NCBI RefSeq assembly: GCF_040802235.1
Contig: NC_133161.1
Span: 144,203,121 to 144,267,120, forward strand
DNA: 64,000 bases
DNA from: Manis javanica
Lineage: Eukaryota; Chordata; Mammalia; Pholidota; Manidae
Reading direction: 5' to 3'
Below are positions 21,338 to 31,854 of the stretch, in pieces. The position numbers and the translations under genes were made by a program. The notes beneath the pieces were generated by a model. That model ran no database searches and was not told where the DNA came from. It worked only from the letters and a program-made list of their open reading frames with translations. Every line of letters starts with the position of its first letter. Positions within the stretch are counted from its first letter, which is position 1.

Positions 21338-21416
21338 ATGGCTCGGATGGGGTGTGCGGGCGCCGCAGGACGCTGGTGGGGACTCGCTCTCGGCTTGACC
21401 GCGTTCTTCCTCCCAG
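21338..21416 (+). CDS. NECTIN1: Nectin-1, coding part of exon 1 (signal peptide), partial
   Basis: Nectin-1 is a single-pass immunoglobulin-superfamily adhesion molecule of adherens junctions. It binds nectins on neighbouring cells, links to actin through afadin, and is a known alphaherpesvirus receptor. Only the first 26 codons and base 1 of codon 27 lie here. The segment reads as a signal peptide: an Arg-containing n-region (residues 1-12), then a hydrophobic core from Trp13-Trp14 through Phe23-Phe24-Leu25-Pro26. It agrees with the human and mouse N-terminus as I recall it, except residue 6, Cys (TGT) here and Leu in those species. The exon ends in phase 1 at CAG|GTAAG, which splits the Gly27 codon as expected. 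The three Ig domains, membrane segment and tail would lie on exons beyond the window. A second in-frame ATG is codon 4; the first was chosen because the family starts there. The main ATG has C at -3 and G at +4, a modest context. Confidence 0.93.
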
Positions 21417-21424
21417 GTAAGCGC
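21417..21424 (+). other. NECTIN1: Splice donor of NECTIN1 exon 1
   Basis: The junction CAG|GTAAGCGC is a full consensus U2-type donor. It cuts after the first base of codon 27 (phase 1), matching the split Gly codon of nectin-1. Confidence 0.92.
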
Positions 21425-21639
21425 GTTCCGCCTCTGCCAATCCCCCCCCCCCACCCAACCTCCCCAATTCAATGCCTCCCCGGGGCTAGGAGCTGGGTGG
21501 CGGGCACGTCTGGGTTGTAGGGAGTGAAAGGAGCCAGAAAAGTTGGGTCACGGCTTTAGGTAAGGGGGTGCGTGTAGCAGGGCGGAGAAAGATAGGCTGA
21601 GAAACCAAACCGCCTGCCCTGCAGGGAAGCAGTCGGATG

Positions 21640-21815
21640 CACGACTCTATGTAGCAAGAAAGCACTTTCTCTGCTCAGTTTTTCACACACAAAAAAATAA
21701 TATGTAATAGAGTTCTATTTATTTAATAACCAGCTCTCAGCTCGGGAAGCAGTTTGGAAACACTGCATGTTACATAAATGCAAAATAATCACCGTAATCA
21801 CGGTCTCGGGGTCTG
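21640..21815. promoter_or_regulatory. AT-rich candidate element inside the CpG island, intron 1
   Basis: About 170 bases of A/T-rich DNA lie in otherwise very GC-rich sequence 220 bases after exon 1. They include 'aaaaaataatatgtaata', TCTATTTATTTAATAACCAG and ATAAATGCAAAATAATCACC (octamer-like). No repeat match is seen; a proximal intronic enhancer is possible. Confidence 0.38.
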
Positions 21816-22436
21816 AGACAACAGCCCCGGAGGGAGGGCGTCAGTCTCAGAGCTTGTGGGCTGTGGATTCGGAGGATGGCAGGGGGTCTTCGTGTCTTTC
21901 ACCAGCCCCTTTGCCTGCCGGTTTCGGGCGCCCGGGCCCCCCGCCGCCCCGCACAGCCCCACGGCGGGCGCAGAGAGCCCGCTTCTGCGGCAGAGGCAGC
22001 TTCGCTCTCCCCTGCCGTTCCTTCCCGGGAGGGTGAGGCCGGGGGCCGCGCGGGATCGCAACCTCCCGGCCTTGCGTGGGGCTGGGCTTCCCCTCGGAAC
22101 TCTGCTCCCAGTCGGGGAGTCATTCCCACGGGAGGCGCCGCGGTCTTCGTGCCAGTCGGGTGGCTTCGTGACCCACTTTACCGAGGGCGCCCCGCGTGTC
22201 CTTCCTCGACGTGCCGGCGGCCGAGGGGTTAAACCGACGCCCGACCCTGGGGTGGCCCGCGGTGGCCCATCTGACGGGTTGGGGGTGGAGGGGAGTCTGG
22301 GACCGGCCGGCGTATTGTGCTGGGGAATGAACTGGAAAATGCGTTTAGGAGGCAAATCCGACCGAGTCCCCTCGCCCGGATTTAACCCTTTGTGCCCCTG
22401 GGGAAGCAGCCCAGTTCCCAGGGTGCAACACCAGCG

Positions 22437-22459
22437 CGGTCGGGGTCGGGGTAGGGGTC
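22437..22459 (+). repeat. Short G-rich tandem motif
   Basis: GGTCGGGGTCGGGGTAGGGG is four G-runs with short spacers, a compact G-quadruplex candidate near the edge of the CpG island. Confidence 0.6.
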
Positions 22460-24760
22460 CTTCCAGTCCTAGAGGAGGAAACCTGAGATGACCTGCTAGA
22501 AGAGGTTTTGCGGAGAGATTGAGGCTTGGCTGGAGCACGTGGCCCTGGCCTTAGGGTGGCTTAATCAGGGGTCGGAGTACAGAGAGAAAGCTCCTTGTGG
22601 GGCAAGATCGTGGGCGCCGCCGACAGCCGCGAAGATGCCCGCGATGCTGCAGACTCCCTGGGTAGTTTGTCCTGGAGGGGGAAGCCTGGCTGCGGAGTTG
22701 CCGGGCTGGGCTGCACTCCTGAAAGACAGGAACCTGGCCTCATCCACTTCTCTTCCCCTTCTGCTGCCAGCTCACTGCCAGGGCTCGCAAATCTCGCTGA
22801 GTGGCGAGTGACCAATGGCCATGAAAGCAATTTGTGGAAACATACACCAGATGCCCCCACCCTACCGCCTATGGGGTGCTGCCCGGCTAGGTGTGGGGGG
22901 GAGGGGTGACATTCCAGAACAGGAGAGCCTCAGAGTCCATTTCATGGGGCCTGAGTCCCTCCCTCCTAACAGGGGGTCTTGGTGGCTCTGTGGGGTATTC
23001 TTCTCACACTGGCCCTCCTGGGGAGCCAGCTGGCAATAGCAGCAGCTCAAGCTCTGGGACTTGTTTGACTACAGGGGTTTGGGGCTTCTGGGAACCCTCA
23101 ACTGCATAGTGTCCACGCCCAGAAACCAGCAAAAAAAGACTTTCTATGGGCTCTAGTTGGTCCAGCAAGCTAAGGGTTAACCTAATCCTGGGTCCGGATA
23201 AAGGGCGGGAAGGTTTGGGGGAGGGGATGGAACTCACCCCCATTCTCCCCTCCTTTAGTTTTTCTCTTCCCCCAGCTTTGGAGTGCCTGGTGGTTAATTC
23301 TTTCCTGGGTGGGCTGGAGGCCTACCTGCCCTCTTCTCCCTATTCCAGAAGTGGGCACAGGGAGTGACTCTCACCTGGCTCAAATGTGGACACTGCCCCT
23401 CCACCAGCAAAAATTCAGATTCAGGGGGTGGGAAGCCAAGGAGGAAGCACAGCCCAGATGGGCGCTCAATGAGGGCTCCTAGGTCGAGGGCTCCTTGGTC
23501 GATGGCAGTTGTTCCAGCCGCAGCAGAAGCAGCAAAGGTGCCGACCTGCCAAGCTCCTCCCCCCTCGCCTGTGCCCCTGGTGCCTCTGCAAGGGGCAGGT
23601 TGGTGTGGGCGTGGGTGGGCCCAGAACCCCACTTTGCACCACCTTCCAGCTTCCTCCTGATTGCCTGGGGCTGCTTCTCTCTGGGGACTTGCCAGCCTGA
23701 TGCCCTCTTCAGGTCCTCCTGGGCTGTGGCAGAGAGCCTGGAGAGGGGAGGGGAGGAGCCTGCTGGGGGGAAGCGGAGGAGCCCTCGGTGTGTGTGGTGG
23801 CCGGCCGCCCCCACTTCAAAAGACTCCCATGGCTATTGAAGCATAATCACAGAAGTATGTTTTCAACAACACAGACTTTACCAGGCAGAGTGGTGAAGCC
23901 CCACAGGCTTCTGAGATGGCAGTCCATGATTACTGGCCTTTGACTCAGGAGAGGGTCTGTGGGGATGTGGGGACTGCATCCCAAAGAGGAACCAGAGGAG
24001 CCTGAGGAGAAGGCAGAGAACCTGCCTTAGAAGCAGGTGCAGGGAGCTGGTGTCCCACCTACACCACACCCTTCCTAATTGGCTTCCCCAAACCTTTTGT
24101 CTGGAAAGAGAACACACACCCCAGGTGTCATGCACACCCTCGGAAGACCTGTCGGACGCAGCACACCCCCTCTGTGCATGTGTGCAGGGCTTGCTACCAT
24201 GGTGGTTTCCTTCCAAACTCGAAACTCGGAATGACAGGGCTGTTGGGTTCCTTTGCACTCTCCCCATTTCTCACAGACCGGGGTATGTTCAGGCTTGCTG
24301 TGCAGGATGTCACAGCAAAACCAATTCTGCTGGCCTGGAATTTGCAGCGTGTGTAAGTGGGCATCTTGGTGCCCATTTTGGAGGCAATGCTGTGGAGTGT
24401 CCCCAAATCAGATCCAAAGTCTAAGAATCAAGGCCAGAAGGGAGGAGGAGGTATTGTAGAGCCTGGGCCCAGCACCCTTGGCTGAGTGTCCTGGAAGGTG
24501 TCTCTGAGCCTGAATGTCTGTGGCTCTGGTGCAGGTGGTCCCTTGTTCCTGATGCTGGCTGAGACTGACAGCACTTCCCCTTCTCAGACACTCAGCTTTG
24601 CTCAATGAATCCACCTCGCTGGCCACTGCCTGACCCAGGACCCAGTGATAGGCTGCCAGGATGGTCACAGAGGCCAGAATGCTCCCAAGAGCTGACTGCT
24701 GAGCAAGTGGGCCAGGCTGGGGGCTGGGTGGTGGGCAGAGGGTCAGCCCCAGTTGCTGAG
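22460..24760. other. Intron 1, mostly nothing recognised
   Basis: GC-rich unique sequence. One AT-richer non-repeat block lies at about 23815-23885 ('gctattgaagcataatcaca'). Open frames have no protein character. Confidence 0.5.
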
Positions 24761-24764
24761 TCTA

Positions 24765-24910
24765 TGATGCTGCCGTTGTTTAACAGCTGACTAATGTTCA
24801 TTGTTCGGCACAAACAGAAAACACCCAAGGGAGGTGTGAATATACCTTCAATTTTCCTGATTGTATCTTTCCTGGGTAACCCGGTAAATTGAATGGCTTC
24901 TACCTGGGGG
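24765..24910. promoter_or_regulatory. Candidate conserved non-coding block
   Basis: It has 'tgttcattgttcggcacaaa', GAATATACCTTCAATTTTCC and CCGGTAAATTGAATGGCTTC. CATTGTTC resembles a SOX core. It is non-repetitive. Confidence 0.33.
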
Positions 24911-24914
24911 TGGG

Positions 24915-25350
24915 TGGGGGAGACAGAGAAGGTGACTGTATATTCACTGTTTTGCTGATTTTTTTTTACTTTGAATCTTAGCCAGTGTGCCAGGCTAGAA
25001 TGGACATTAGCCAGTTGTGGGTCTTAGGTGGTAACATTTGGACAATCCACCTATGGTCTCACCTTCAGCATAGAGTGGGTACGTGCATACACATGTGCGA
25101 GGCTTTGCGAACTTGTGTTGGTTATCTACAATTCACTATGCATATGCAGGCCAGTGGAGATTAGGATGAGGAGATGTACACACTGGTATCTGTGGGTCAC
25201 CACGGGCCTGGGGTCGTAAATATATGTCAAACGTATAGTGACATATAACTGATTTCTTATGTCTTTCCAACTAGGATTTTTTGAATGGCTCGGAACCTTG
25301 ATAAATGCTATTGTTTATCCTCATCACTGAGAATCACTTCGGAAGGACAC
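24915..25350. other. Intron 1, unique AT-richer sequence
   Basis: Contains TG/CA-rich stretches (GTGCATACACATGTGCGAGG) and, at 25260-25340, TTGATAAATGCTATTGTTTA, a non-repetitive block with SOX/FOX-like cores. No repeat recognised. Confidence 0.4.
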
Positions 25351-25354
25351 CTAG

Positions 25355-26485
25355 GTTTTGCCCTTAGCCAGCTTCTTCCAAGATGGGCTGCCAGATTCTC
25401 TGGGAATGGCAAGTCTGTACACGGCTTTCTTTTTCTGCTCTGCCCTTGACTTTAGACTGGGCCTCTGCATCCTCACAGGGAGATGCTTACCTGGAGAGAT
25501 GTTCTTGTCTTGTCAGACTCCTGTGGTCTCCCTGGCAAACATTAAGGCTGGAACCTGGTGTTAACGGGCCTGGTTTACCCTGTGGCATCCCTGAATGTCT
25601 GGGAGGGAGACAGGTTTTCAGCTGCTAATTTGGCATCTTTTCTTCCTGCATGAGTACTTGGGAAAGTAGATCATCTAGGGGGAAATGTGGCATACTCTGG
25701 GCATTTAAAAAGGGGTGTGCATGTGGGCTTCAGTCCTCCATGAATAGTCCTGCAGAACCATATCTGTGGCCAGTTTGGCAGCATACATGTGCCCGGAGAC
25801 ATCCCAGGTTCATGCAACAGGAAGTGGGAGCCCCCTTTTTTGGAGAAGGAACCAAGAATGAGGGACAGACAGTGGGAAAGAGGGCAGGCCTGGGAGCCCA
25901 GCATCCTGCACCCAAGTGCAGCTGGCAAGTGCTGCCCAACACAATGCCTGCCCGTCCCCATGGAGAGCAGGTCCACAGAGCTACAGCAGATGTGTTGGCC
26001 TGGGCAGGAGGTAACTTAAGATCCTAGTAGGGATCACCTTGCAAAGGGAATGCCCTGAGTCGGAGATAACACCCCTTAGTCCAGTTAACCCTTCCAGCTC
26101 TGGATTCTAGGATGCTGATTTGGGGCTGGGAGATGGGGAGAGGGAAGAGCCAGGAGAATACCCATCAAACTTAATATCTGAAACCCGACCCATCCCAGAA
26201 GGAGAGAGGAATTCGGTGTACCAGGAGAGACCCAAGGACACAGAGAAAGTCTCTCTGACAGCAGGCTATAGGCTCTTCGGAGGGACGGATAGTCCCAGGG
26301 TTTATCCTGGGGTAGAGGAGGGGGACATTAGGTACGCATTCTCAGGGGCTCATGGAATCTGTGCCTTCCACGGTCTTCCAGGGCAGACAGCAGTGGCCTC
26401 AGGCCCTAGCCCAGAGGGAGCAGCAGATAGCTTGGGTCCTGTCGCTGCAACCTGGAGATTACCCCAGCTGGACTGCCCAGCAAAG
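25355..26485. other. Intron 1, nothing recognised
   Basis: Unique sequence; frames of up to 125 codons without features. Confidence 0.5.
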
Positions 26486-26487
26486 TG

Positions 26488-26692
26488 AGATAGCTAGACT
26501 GGGTTTGAGCCCCAGCTCTGCCAATCGCTAACTGAGTGGCCTTGGTTAAGTCACTTAGTAATAAGCCTCAGTCTTCCCATCTGTAAAATGGGTTTCCATC
26601 GATACAGGTTTGTGAAGATGAGATGGACAGCAATCCATAAATAGTGCCAGGCATGTGGTCAATGTGCGGTAAAGTGGTAACTACTATTTCCT
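26488..26692 (+). repeat. MIR SINE
   Basis: It has GGTTTGAGCCCCAGCTCTGC, 'ggccttggttaagtcacttag' in core position, TCCCATCTGTAAAATGGGTT and ATAGTGCCAGGCATGTGGTC. Confidence 0.9.
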
Positions 26693-27309
26693 ATGCCTTT
26701 CTTCAGAGTGGCCCTGGTCCCCTCTGTGTCTACCAGCTAGGCAATGCCAACTTTGCACCCTTTTGAGAAAGAGTCACTCAGCTGCCTATCTACCACTGAC
26801 CTCACTTCCGTTGTCTCCAGCTGGGAGCTGCTCGGGCAGTGAGTCCCCAGCCCCCACCAGGAAGTGACGGCAGAGGCTACAGCAGCCCTGGAGGTCTCCG
26901 GTGGCCTGGGTGGCTGCAGGCCCCTGCATGGGCACAGCCTCGGTGGTCATGTACTTTGTGAGAAGCAGGTGCCGCTTGGCCTTTGTTTTACATCATCTCA
27001 CCATGGGCTCCCCCCAGCGCCCACCTAGCTCCCTGGCCATGGCCCAGCTGAGCACCATTGCCCATCTGGAGCACTTGCTGCGGCAGCAGCCTGGGGCTGG
27101 CAGAGAGGGCCTGGGACTCAGTCCCTGCCTTCCTTCAACCCTCCACATTCTGGGCAGGGTGGGCAACAGTCCCTCTCCCCAGCTGTCCATTCATCCAGTG
27201 AGATGGTCCAGCCAAATAGAGAATCCCTCCTGGGGGCATCCCTTCTCACTGGCAGAAAGTTGTTCTTTCAGTTTTTCTCCTGTTGCAGATTGAATCCTTT
27301 TGCCAAAAA

Positions 27310-27480
27310 TAATAGACATGTTGTGGCACTCCTTACAGCTCATGGTTTCAGCTGATCCTCTCAAAAAACCCTGTGTGAATGGTATTTGCAGGTGAGGAGA
27401 CTGAGAAAGGCACAGGAACTTGCTGACTGTCTCATGCCAGTGGAGCCAGATTATATGCCAGGTATCCTGACTCCAAATCC
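27310..27480 (-). repeat. MIR SINE, minus strand
   Basis: 'gctgatcctctcaaaaaacc' then 'tttgcaggtgaggagactga' and AAGGCACAGGAACTTGCTGA match the reversed core. A 261-codon frame overlapping it (27386-28171) begins inside this repeat, which argues against it being a gene. Confidence 0.78.
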
Positions 27481-27484
27481 AGAA

Positions 27485-27995
27485 GATGAGGAAGATGAAC
27501 TGGGCTGGGGGGGTACAGATGCGGAAGAGGGTAAGCCCAGCCAGGATAGAATGTGCTCAGTGAGATGGTCATTTGCCTCAGTGGCCACCACCCCCATCCC
27601 CCACAACAAGCCAGAGCATGGCAGGGCCCCAGCAAAGGGAGGGGTAAGTGGAGGGCACAGGTTGGAGAGTGGCCCAGGCAGAGCTGATAGACACCCAACA
27701 GCAGAACAGCTTGGAGGGGGGTCAGGGGGGTGCTGGGGGACCAGTGTCCGTCTGGAAGCTAGAGCATCACCCCCTGTCTGGCCTGAGACATGGGCAGGGC
27801 CCCTGAGGTGTGAGCACAGAGCCCCAGGGCTCAGGCAGGCACAGGGCCAGGGTGTATGCCTGGCCCAGGGGCAGAAAGCTGTGCTCAGAGAGCATTGTGG
27901 ACTGTGTGGGGCAGCAGAGGGGGGAAGGGGGGATGAGGTTTGGCACGCAGGGTTGACTCCCTCTCCTGGGCCACCCCCTACCCACCTCTGTTCTA
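27485..27995. other. Intron 1, G-rich, nothing recognised
   Basis: Several long G-runs (for example GGAGGGGGGTCAGGGGGGTG near 27712) give G-quadruplex potential. No repeat or gene recognised. Confidence 0.5.
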
Positions 27996-27999
27996 CGCA

Positions 28000-28115
28000 G
28001 ACCCCAATTTCACTCCCAGTTTATGAGGAGTCTCATTACCCAGCCATAGACAATAAAACCCGCCTGGCCACTCTGGCCCGGATCTCATTAGAGAACATTA
28101 GTTCCGCTGGCTGGT
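28000..28115. promoter_or_regulatory. Candidate conserved non-coding block
   Basis: A non-repetitive block with CAGTTTATGAGGAGTCTCAT, 'agacaataaaacccgcctgg' and TCATTAGAGAACATTAG. The AGACAATAAA segment resembles a SOX/HOX-type composite, but this is a guess. Confidence 0.3.
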
Positions 28116-28119
28116 GGCT

Positions 28120-28870
28120 CTGTTGGGACACAGCTGCATTTGTGACCCGGGCAGCCAAAACAGGCCAGTAGCCGTGGGCACAAGAATGTCCCATTGGGGG
28201 TTCTAGTTCGATCTATAGGCTTAAATGGAGTCCTCCCCACCCCACTCACAGTCCTGGAACATGTGCACCCCAAAGCTAGAAACCATCCCACCCACTTGCA
28301 CTCTCAGTCCTGCCCCTGCCTGAAAAGAGGACACAGCTCCCTCCAGGGCTGTTCATGGTCCACCTTACCCAGGAGGAACCGGCCGAGAAGCGCAGTGAAT
28401 TATTGTTCCCCAGAGGAGGGCTTTGGGGACTGGACAGCACGCCTCCCCTCACCCAGAGGTCTGGACGGACTCTGAGAGGCATGTCCTAGCAGCAGAGATG
28501 AAGTCTGGAGTCCCCCAGTGGCCCTGGCCTGAATCTTGGCCCATCTTTCTGTCCACAAGGTGGGGAGAGAGACAGGGGACCTCCTGGTGGAAGCATCTCC
28601 CTTTCCTCTAGTTGCCCTTTTGCCAACTGGCAGCCTTGGGAGGGGCTTCCTGGCCCCACACCCCTTCCTGAGGTAGAATAAGTGTCCCCTCAGTCACTGT
28701 GAGGGAGCCTCAGGTTCCATCCTGGGGTCCTTCCCACCGAAGACAGGATGCTTGCTTTCTTGGCAGATTCTAGTGCCTGTTGACAGCTAGCCCCCTCTCT
28801 GGCCGTCCCCTCCCTTCTCTGCTGTATCTTTCATGCCCTGCAAGCCTCCACACCTGCTAGTCACCAGAAT
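28120..28870. other. Intron 1, nothing recognised
   Basis: Unique GC-rich sequence. Confidence 0.5.
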
Positions 28871-28871
28871 A

Positions 28872-28919
28872 CCACCAGGGCTCAGTGGACGCCACCAGGG
28901 CTCAGTGGACGCCACCAGG
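28872..28919 (+). repeat. 20-bp tandem duplication
   Basis: Two identical CCACCAGGGCTCAGTGGACG units are followed by a partial third, CCACCAGG. Perfect identity suggests a recent origin. Confidence 0.93.
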
Positions 28920-28924
28920 AAAAA

Positions 28925-29605
28925 ACAAGATGAGGGCAAAGGAAAGCTTGCTGTTCCCCAGTGCCTCAGTCTTGTGGAGGAAAGTAGGTGCTTGGCCCAC
29001 ACAACTGGTTCTTCACGCACACGGGCCCACCTGGTATGCCGTGAGGAGGAGCACACAGGCCGTGCGTCGGTGCGTGCGCTGCTGTTCCTGCCGGAGGAGC
29101 CAGTGGAGACGGGAGCACCAGTCTGCTTGGGCAGATGCGAGTCGGCCCCTGCTCTGAGGAAAGGGGCTGGAGACCCGGACAGGCCCCTGGGGCTCCCCTG
29201 TGAGGCCCTAGTCTGTAGCTCACCTGGAGTTGGAGCCCCAAGTGGGACTGCAGAGGCTGCCTCCGTGGGCTCCATTCTCTGGGCCTCGGGCAGTGCCTCC
29301 CTCGGTCCTGGTGTCTTGTGGGCGACTGCTGTCAGCTGCTAGGACAGACAGAGTGGAGAAGGTGCCTCACAGCCAAGCCGGCCTCGCTGCCACTTGATGT
29401 GGGTCCCACTGTGGGAGGGGCTTGGTGGCAGCAGCCCCTGGCTCCCTCCCCGCCCCCAGCTCCTGGCTCTCCGGCACCCATCTGCCCACATTGCTTCTTG
29501 GAGGAATATACCTAGAGCACACCTGAGAGAGGCACTCACCACTCCAGAAGCATCTGAAGGCTGCCCCCTCCCTGGCTCATCTCCCACCACACCCCCCTGC
29601 GTGCT
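28925..29605. other. Intron 1, nothing recognised
   Basis: GC-rich unique sequence. A 169-codon frame at 28833-29342 and its antisense partner show no protein features. Confidence 0.5.
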
Positions 29606-29609
29606 GAGC

Positions 29610-29985
29610 CCACCTCACCCTTCTATTCATGCTCCATGTTTCCCCACCTCAGTGCCTTTGCACATACTGCCCTCTCCCACCCACCACCAAAGTTCTCCCT
29701 TACTTACCATATCTAAATACTGAGGTTGGGAGGCATTTGCATTATGAACCCTTCATGATCCTCCCAGCTGGGGATAACCTCTCTCATCGTCAAGTCCCTG
29801 GCACCTCATCCATGACACCCTGTAATACTAATCACTCTACGTCTCACTGTATAATCATCTGGGCCTGGGATTTACCTTTTCCCAAGACTAAGAGCTCCAA
29901 AGGGCCAGGATCCCTTGTAGACAAGCTTCGACAGGGTTGGCCACGTTGAGGGCTATAGTACATGCTAGGTGGGTACATGGCTGCT
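29610..29985 (+). mobile_element. L2 LINE 3' region
   Basis: It has CCTCAGTGCCTTTGCACATA, 'aatcactctacgtctcactg', AGACTAAGAGCTCCAAAGGG and a closing ATGCTAGGTGGGTACATG, in the L2 order. Confidence 0.78.
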
Positions 29986-30047
29986 TGTTCGGACAGTTGA
30001 TGATGGTAATAGCGGGCTTGTATGGAGAGTCCTTGGGCACCGCTGTT

Positions 30048-30242
30048 ACAAACATCTTAACATGTAATAACTTATTCATCTTAAAAGCAACTCAACAGCA
30101 GATACTTCTCTTCTTCCTTTTCCCAGGCAGAGGTTAGGAAACTTGCCTGCAGTCACACAGCTAGTAAGTGACAGAGCTAGGATTCAGGTCCAGGAATTCG
30201 AGCCCAATGTCCACTGTCCTACCACTTAGCTAAGCTGCCTCC
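30048..30242 (-). repeat. MIR SINE, minus strand
   Basis: CAGAGGTTAGGAAACTTGCC, GCAGTCACACAGCTAGTAAG and GACAGAGCTAGGATTCAGGT are reverse MIR core and head blocks. Confidence 0.88.
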
Positions 30243-30244
30243 CT

Positions 30245-31080
30245 TCTGGGTGGGCGATGAAGGAGACAGTTTCCTGAGCCTGGAGAAACATGAAACCCCG
30301 CCTCCAGAATACCTACCAGCACCCCTCCAGGAATAACCTGGAGCATTTGGGGAGCTACTAGTGCTTATCATTAGGGACTTGTGATGGTCATTCCCGCTGT
30401 GTTCTTTGGAAACTGTGCGGATACTAGGAGTATATTCATTACCGTTCTGGTGTGTCCCGCCACGGTCGCTGTTGTGTGTTGGGAATGTTAATGTGGCTAC
30501 GCTGGTGGGAAATGTCCCGCTGTTTCATCCCCCGAGCCTTTGGGCACACTGATGCCATTTGGGGGCTTCCTACCATGTTTCACTGTGAGACCAGAGGCAG
30601 GTGTGATAGCTTCTCCCAGAGAATCCTTCTAAAACTGGCCCCCAATGCTGGGTGGGTTCACGGCTCAGCGAACTGATCTTATGCCAGGGCCTGTCCTAAG
30701 CTTCTGGAAGGTTCCCTTCTCTCTTGCCCTCACCCAGAGATCCCAAAAGATGGCAAGGGAGGGGCCCCAACCTGGGGAGGTGGGTAGGAAGGGGATTTAG
30801 GGTGTTCGGCCTGTGCTGGCTGCTTTGAACTCCTGGGATGAAAGGGCTGCCGCTTCCTCTGCCCCCGGCAGGTTCAGGACGAGGCCTGGGCCACTTCGCA
30901 GTGGGGGCAGAGAACTATCCCAGGAAAGAGGGCTGGGGGAGCAGAAAAATCAAAACCCTTTGCCAATGCTGTGGCTGAGGAGCAAGCAAACTCCAGATGG
31001 CCGGTGTGCAGATTGTCCTCTCAAGGGTCACCAGGGCCGATGCTCCATTCAGCACACCCTGACCCTGCAGGTCACCACGT
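30245..31080. other. Intron 1, nothing recognised
   Basis: Unique sequence without repeat or gene signature. Confidence 0.5.
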
Positions 31081-31084
31081 GGGC

Positions 31085-31235
31085 CCAGGCCTCACAAACT
31101 CCCTTACTTAATTAGGAAGGTAATTCAGCTGCAAAACAGTCATCTGATATATTTCGACGCCAAAGAGAAATTCCTCCTAGACCCTCTGCTGTTCTAGATT
31201 ATCCATGCTCTGTTAGCTTGAATTACGGTGTGGCC
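31085..31235. promoter_or_regulatory. Candidate conserved non-coding block
   Basis: It has CCTTACTTAATTAGGAAGGT, TCATCTGATATATTTCGACG and GTTAGCTTGAATTACGG. AT-rich, non-repetitive, with a TAATTA homeodomain core. Confidence 0.35.
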
Positions 31236-31239
31236 TCTG

Positions 31240-31730
31240 TGGCCCAGACACAGGCCAGAGCTTTGTGATCAGTTCCTGGGGCTGGAATCTGCCCTGCACC
31301 CAGGAAGTGCTTGGAAGCAATAGAAGGATGGGGAGCTTGAGACCCACTGGATCCCCATTCAAACTTGAGGATTGCCTGCCTGCCCCAGGGCCTGAGGGTG
31401 CCCAGCCATGCTCTTGGGCCAAGCCACTATGATGCCCCAGTTTGCCCTCTGGACTAGGCCTTCTCTGAGGGTTTTGAGTCAATGGCAGAGGCGTTCTGCA
31501 ATGGCTCCTGGGTGAAAATTGGAGCGGAGGCAGGGGCAGGCTTCTCCCTAGTGTAAATAAGATCAGAGCAGAGCAGCCACACTGCACTGGATTATTTTAT
31601 TATGATGCCCACCTCCCCCGCCCCCCAAACTGTCCTGATCACATTGGCCTAGATTGCTGCATCTCTCAGAATGATGGATGGGCTCCCTCCCTCTTCCCAG
31701 GCAGGGTGGCCAGCCCTGCTACCAAGACAC
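31240..31730. other. Intron 1, nothing recognised
   Basis: Unique sequence with a C-run (CACCTCCCCCGCCCCCC) near 31611. Confidence 0.45.
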
Positions 31731-31734
31731 ACTC

Positions 31735-31850
31735 CTATCCAGCCCCTTCCTAGATTTATTCTCTGTGTTTATGGTGCTCAGAGAGTAATCAGTGTCCCAG
31801 GCCGGCTGAGCACTCTGATTATCTCCACTCGTTTGATGGATGGGCCTTTG
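31735..31850. promoter_or_regulatory. Candidate conserved non-coding block
   Basis: 'ctagatttattctctgtgtt', GAGAGTAATCAGTGTCCCAG and CACTCTGATTATCTCCACTC include two GATTA/TAATC cores. No repeat match. Confidence 0.28.
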
Positions 31851-31854
31851 GGGA

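Larger units (their letters stand above)
20230..22300. promoter_or_regulatory. CpG island spanning the NECTIN1 promoter, exon 1 and start of intron 1
   Basis: CpG dinucleotides are dense from about 20250 to 22280, peaking at 20390-21340, in contrast to their depletion in the flanks. The island covers the promoter, leader, signal-peptide exon and about 0.9 kb of intron 1. It is interrupted by an AT-rich block at 21640-21815. Long open frames on both strands here, up to 369 codons on the minus strand, reflect the scarcity of stop codons in GC-rich DNA and are not genes. Confidence 0.9.

Noticed and set aside
20363..21472. A 369-codon minus-strand frame and other long frames in the NECTIN1 CpG island
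   Set aside because: GC-rich DNA has few stop codons. The frames are Arg/Pro/Ala/Gly-rich, overlap one another on both strands and cover the promoter and exon 1.
27386..28171. A 261-codon plus-strand frame in intron 1
   Set aside because: It begins inside a minus-strand MIR and runs into a non-coding AT-rich block.
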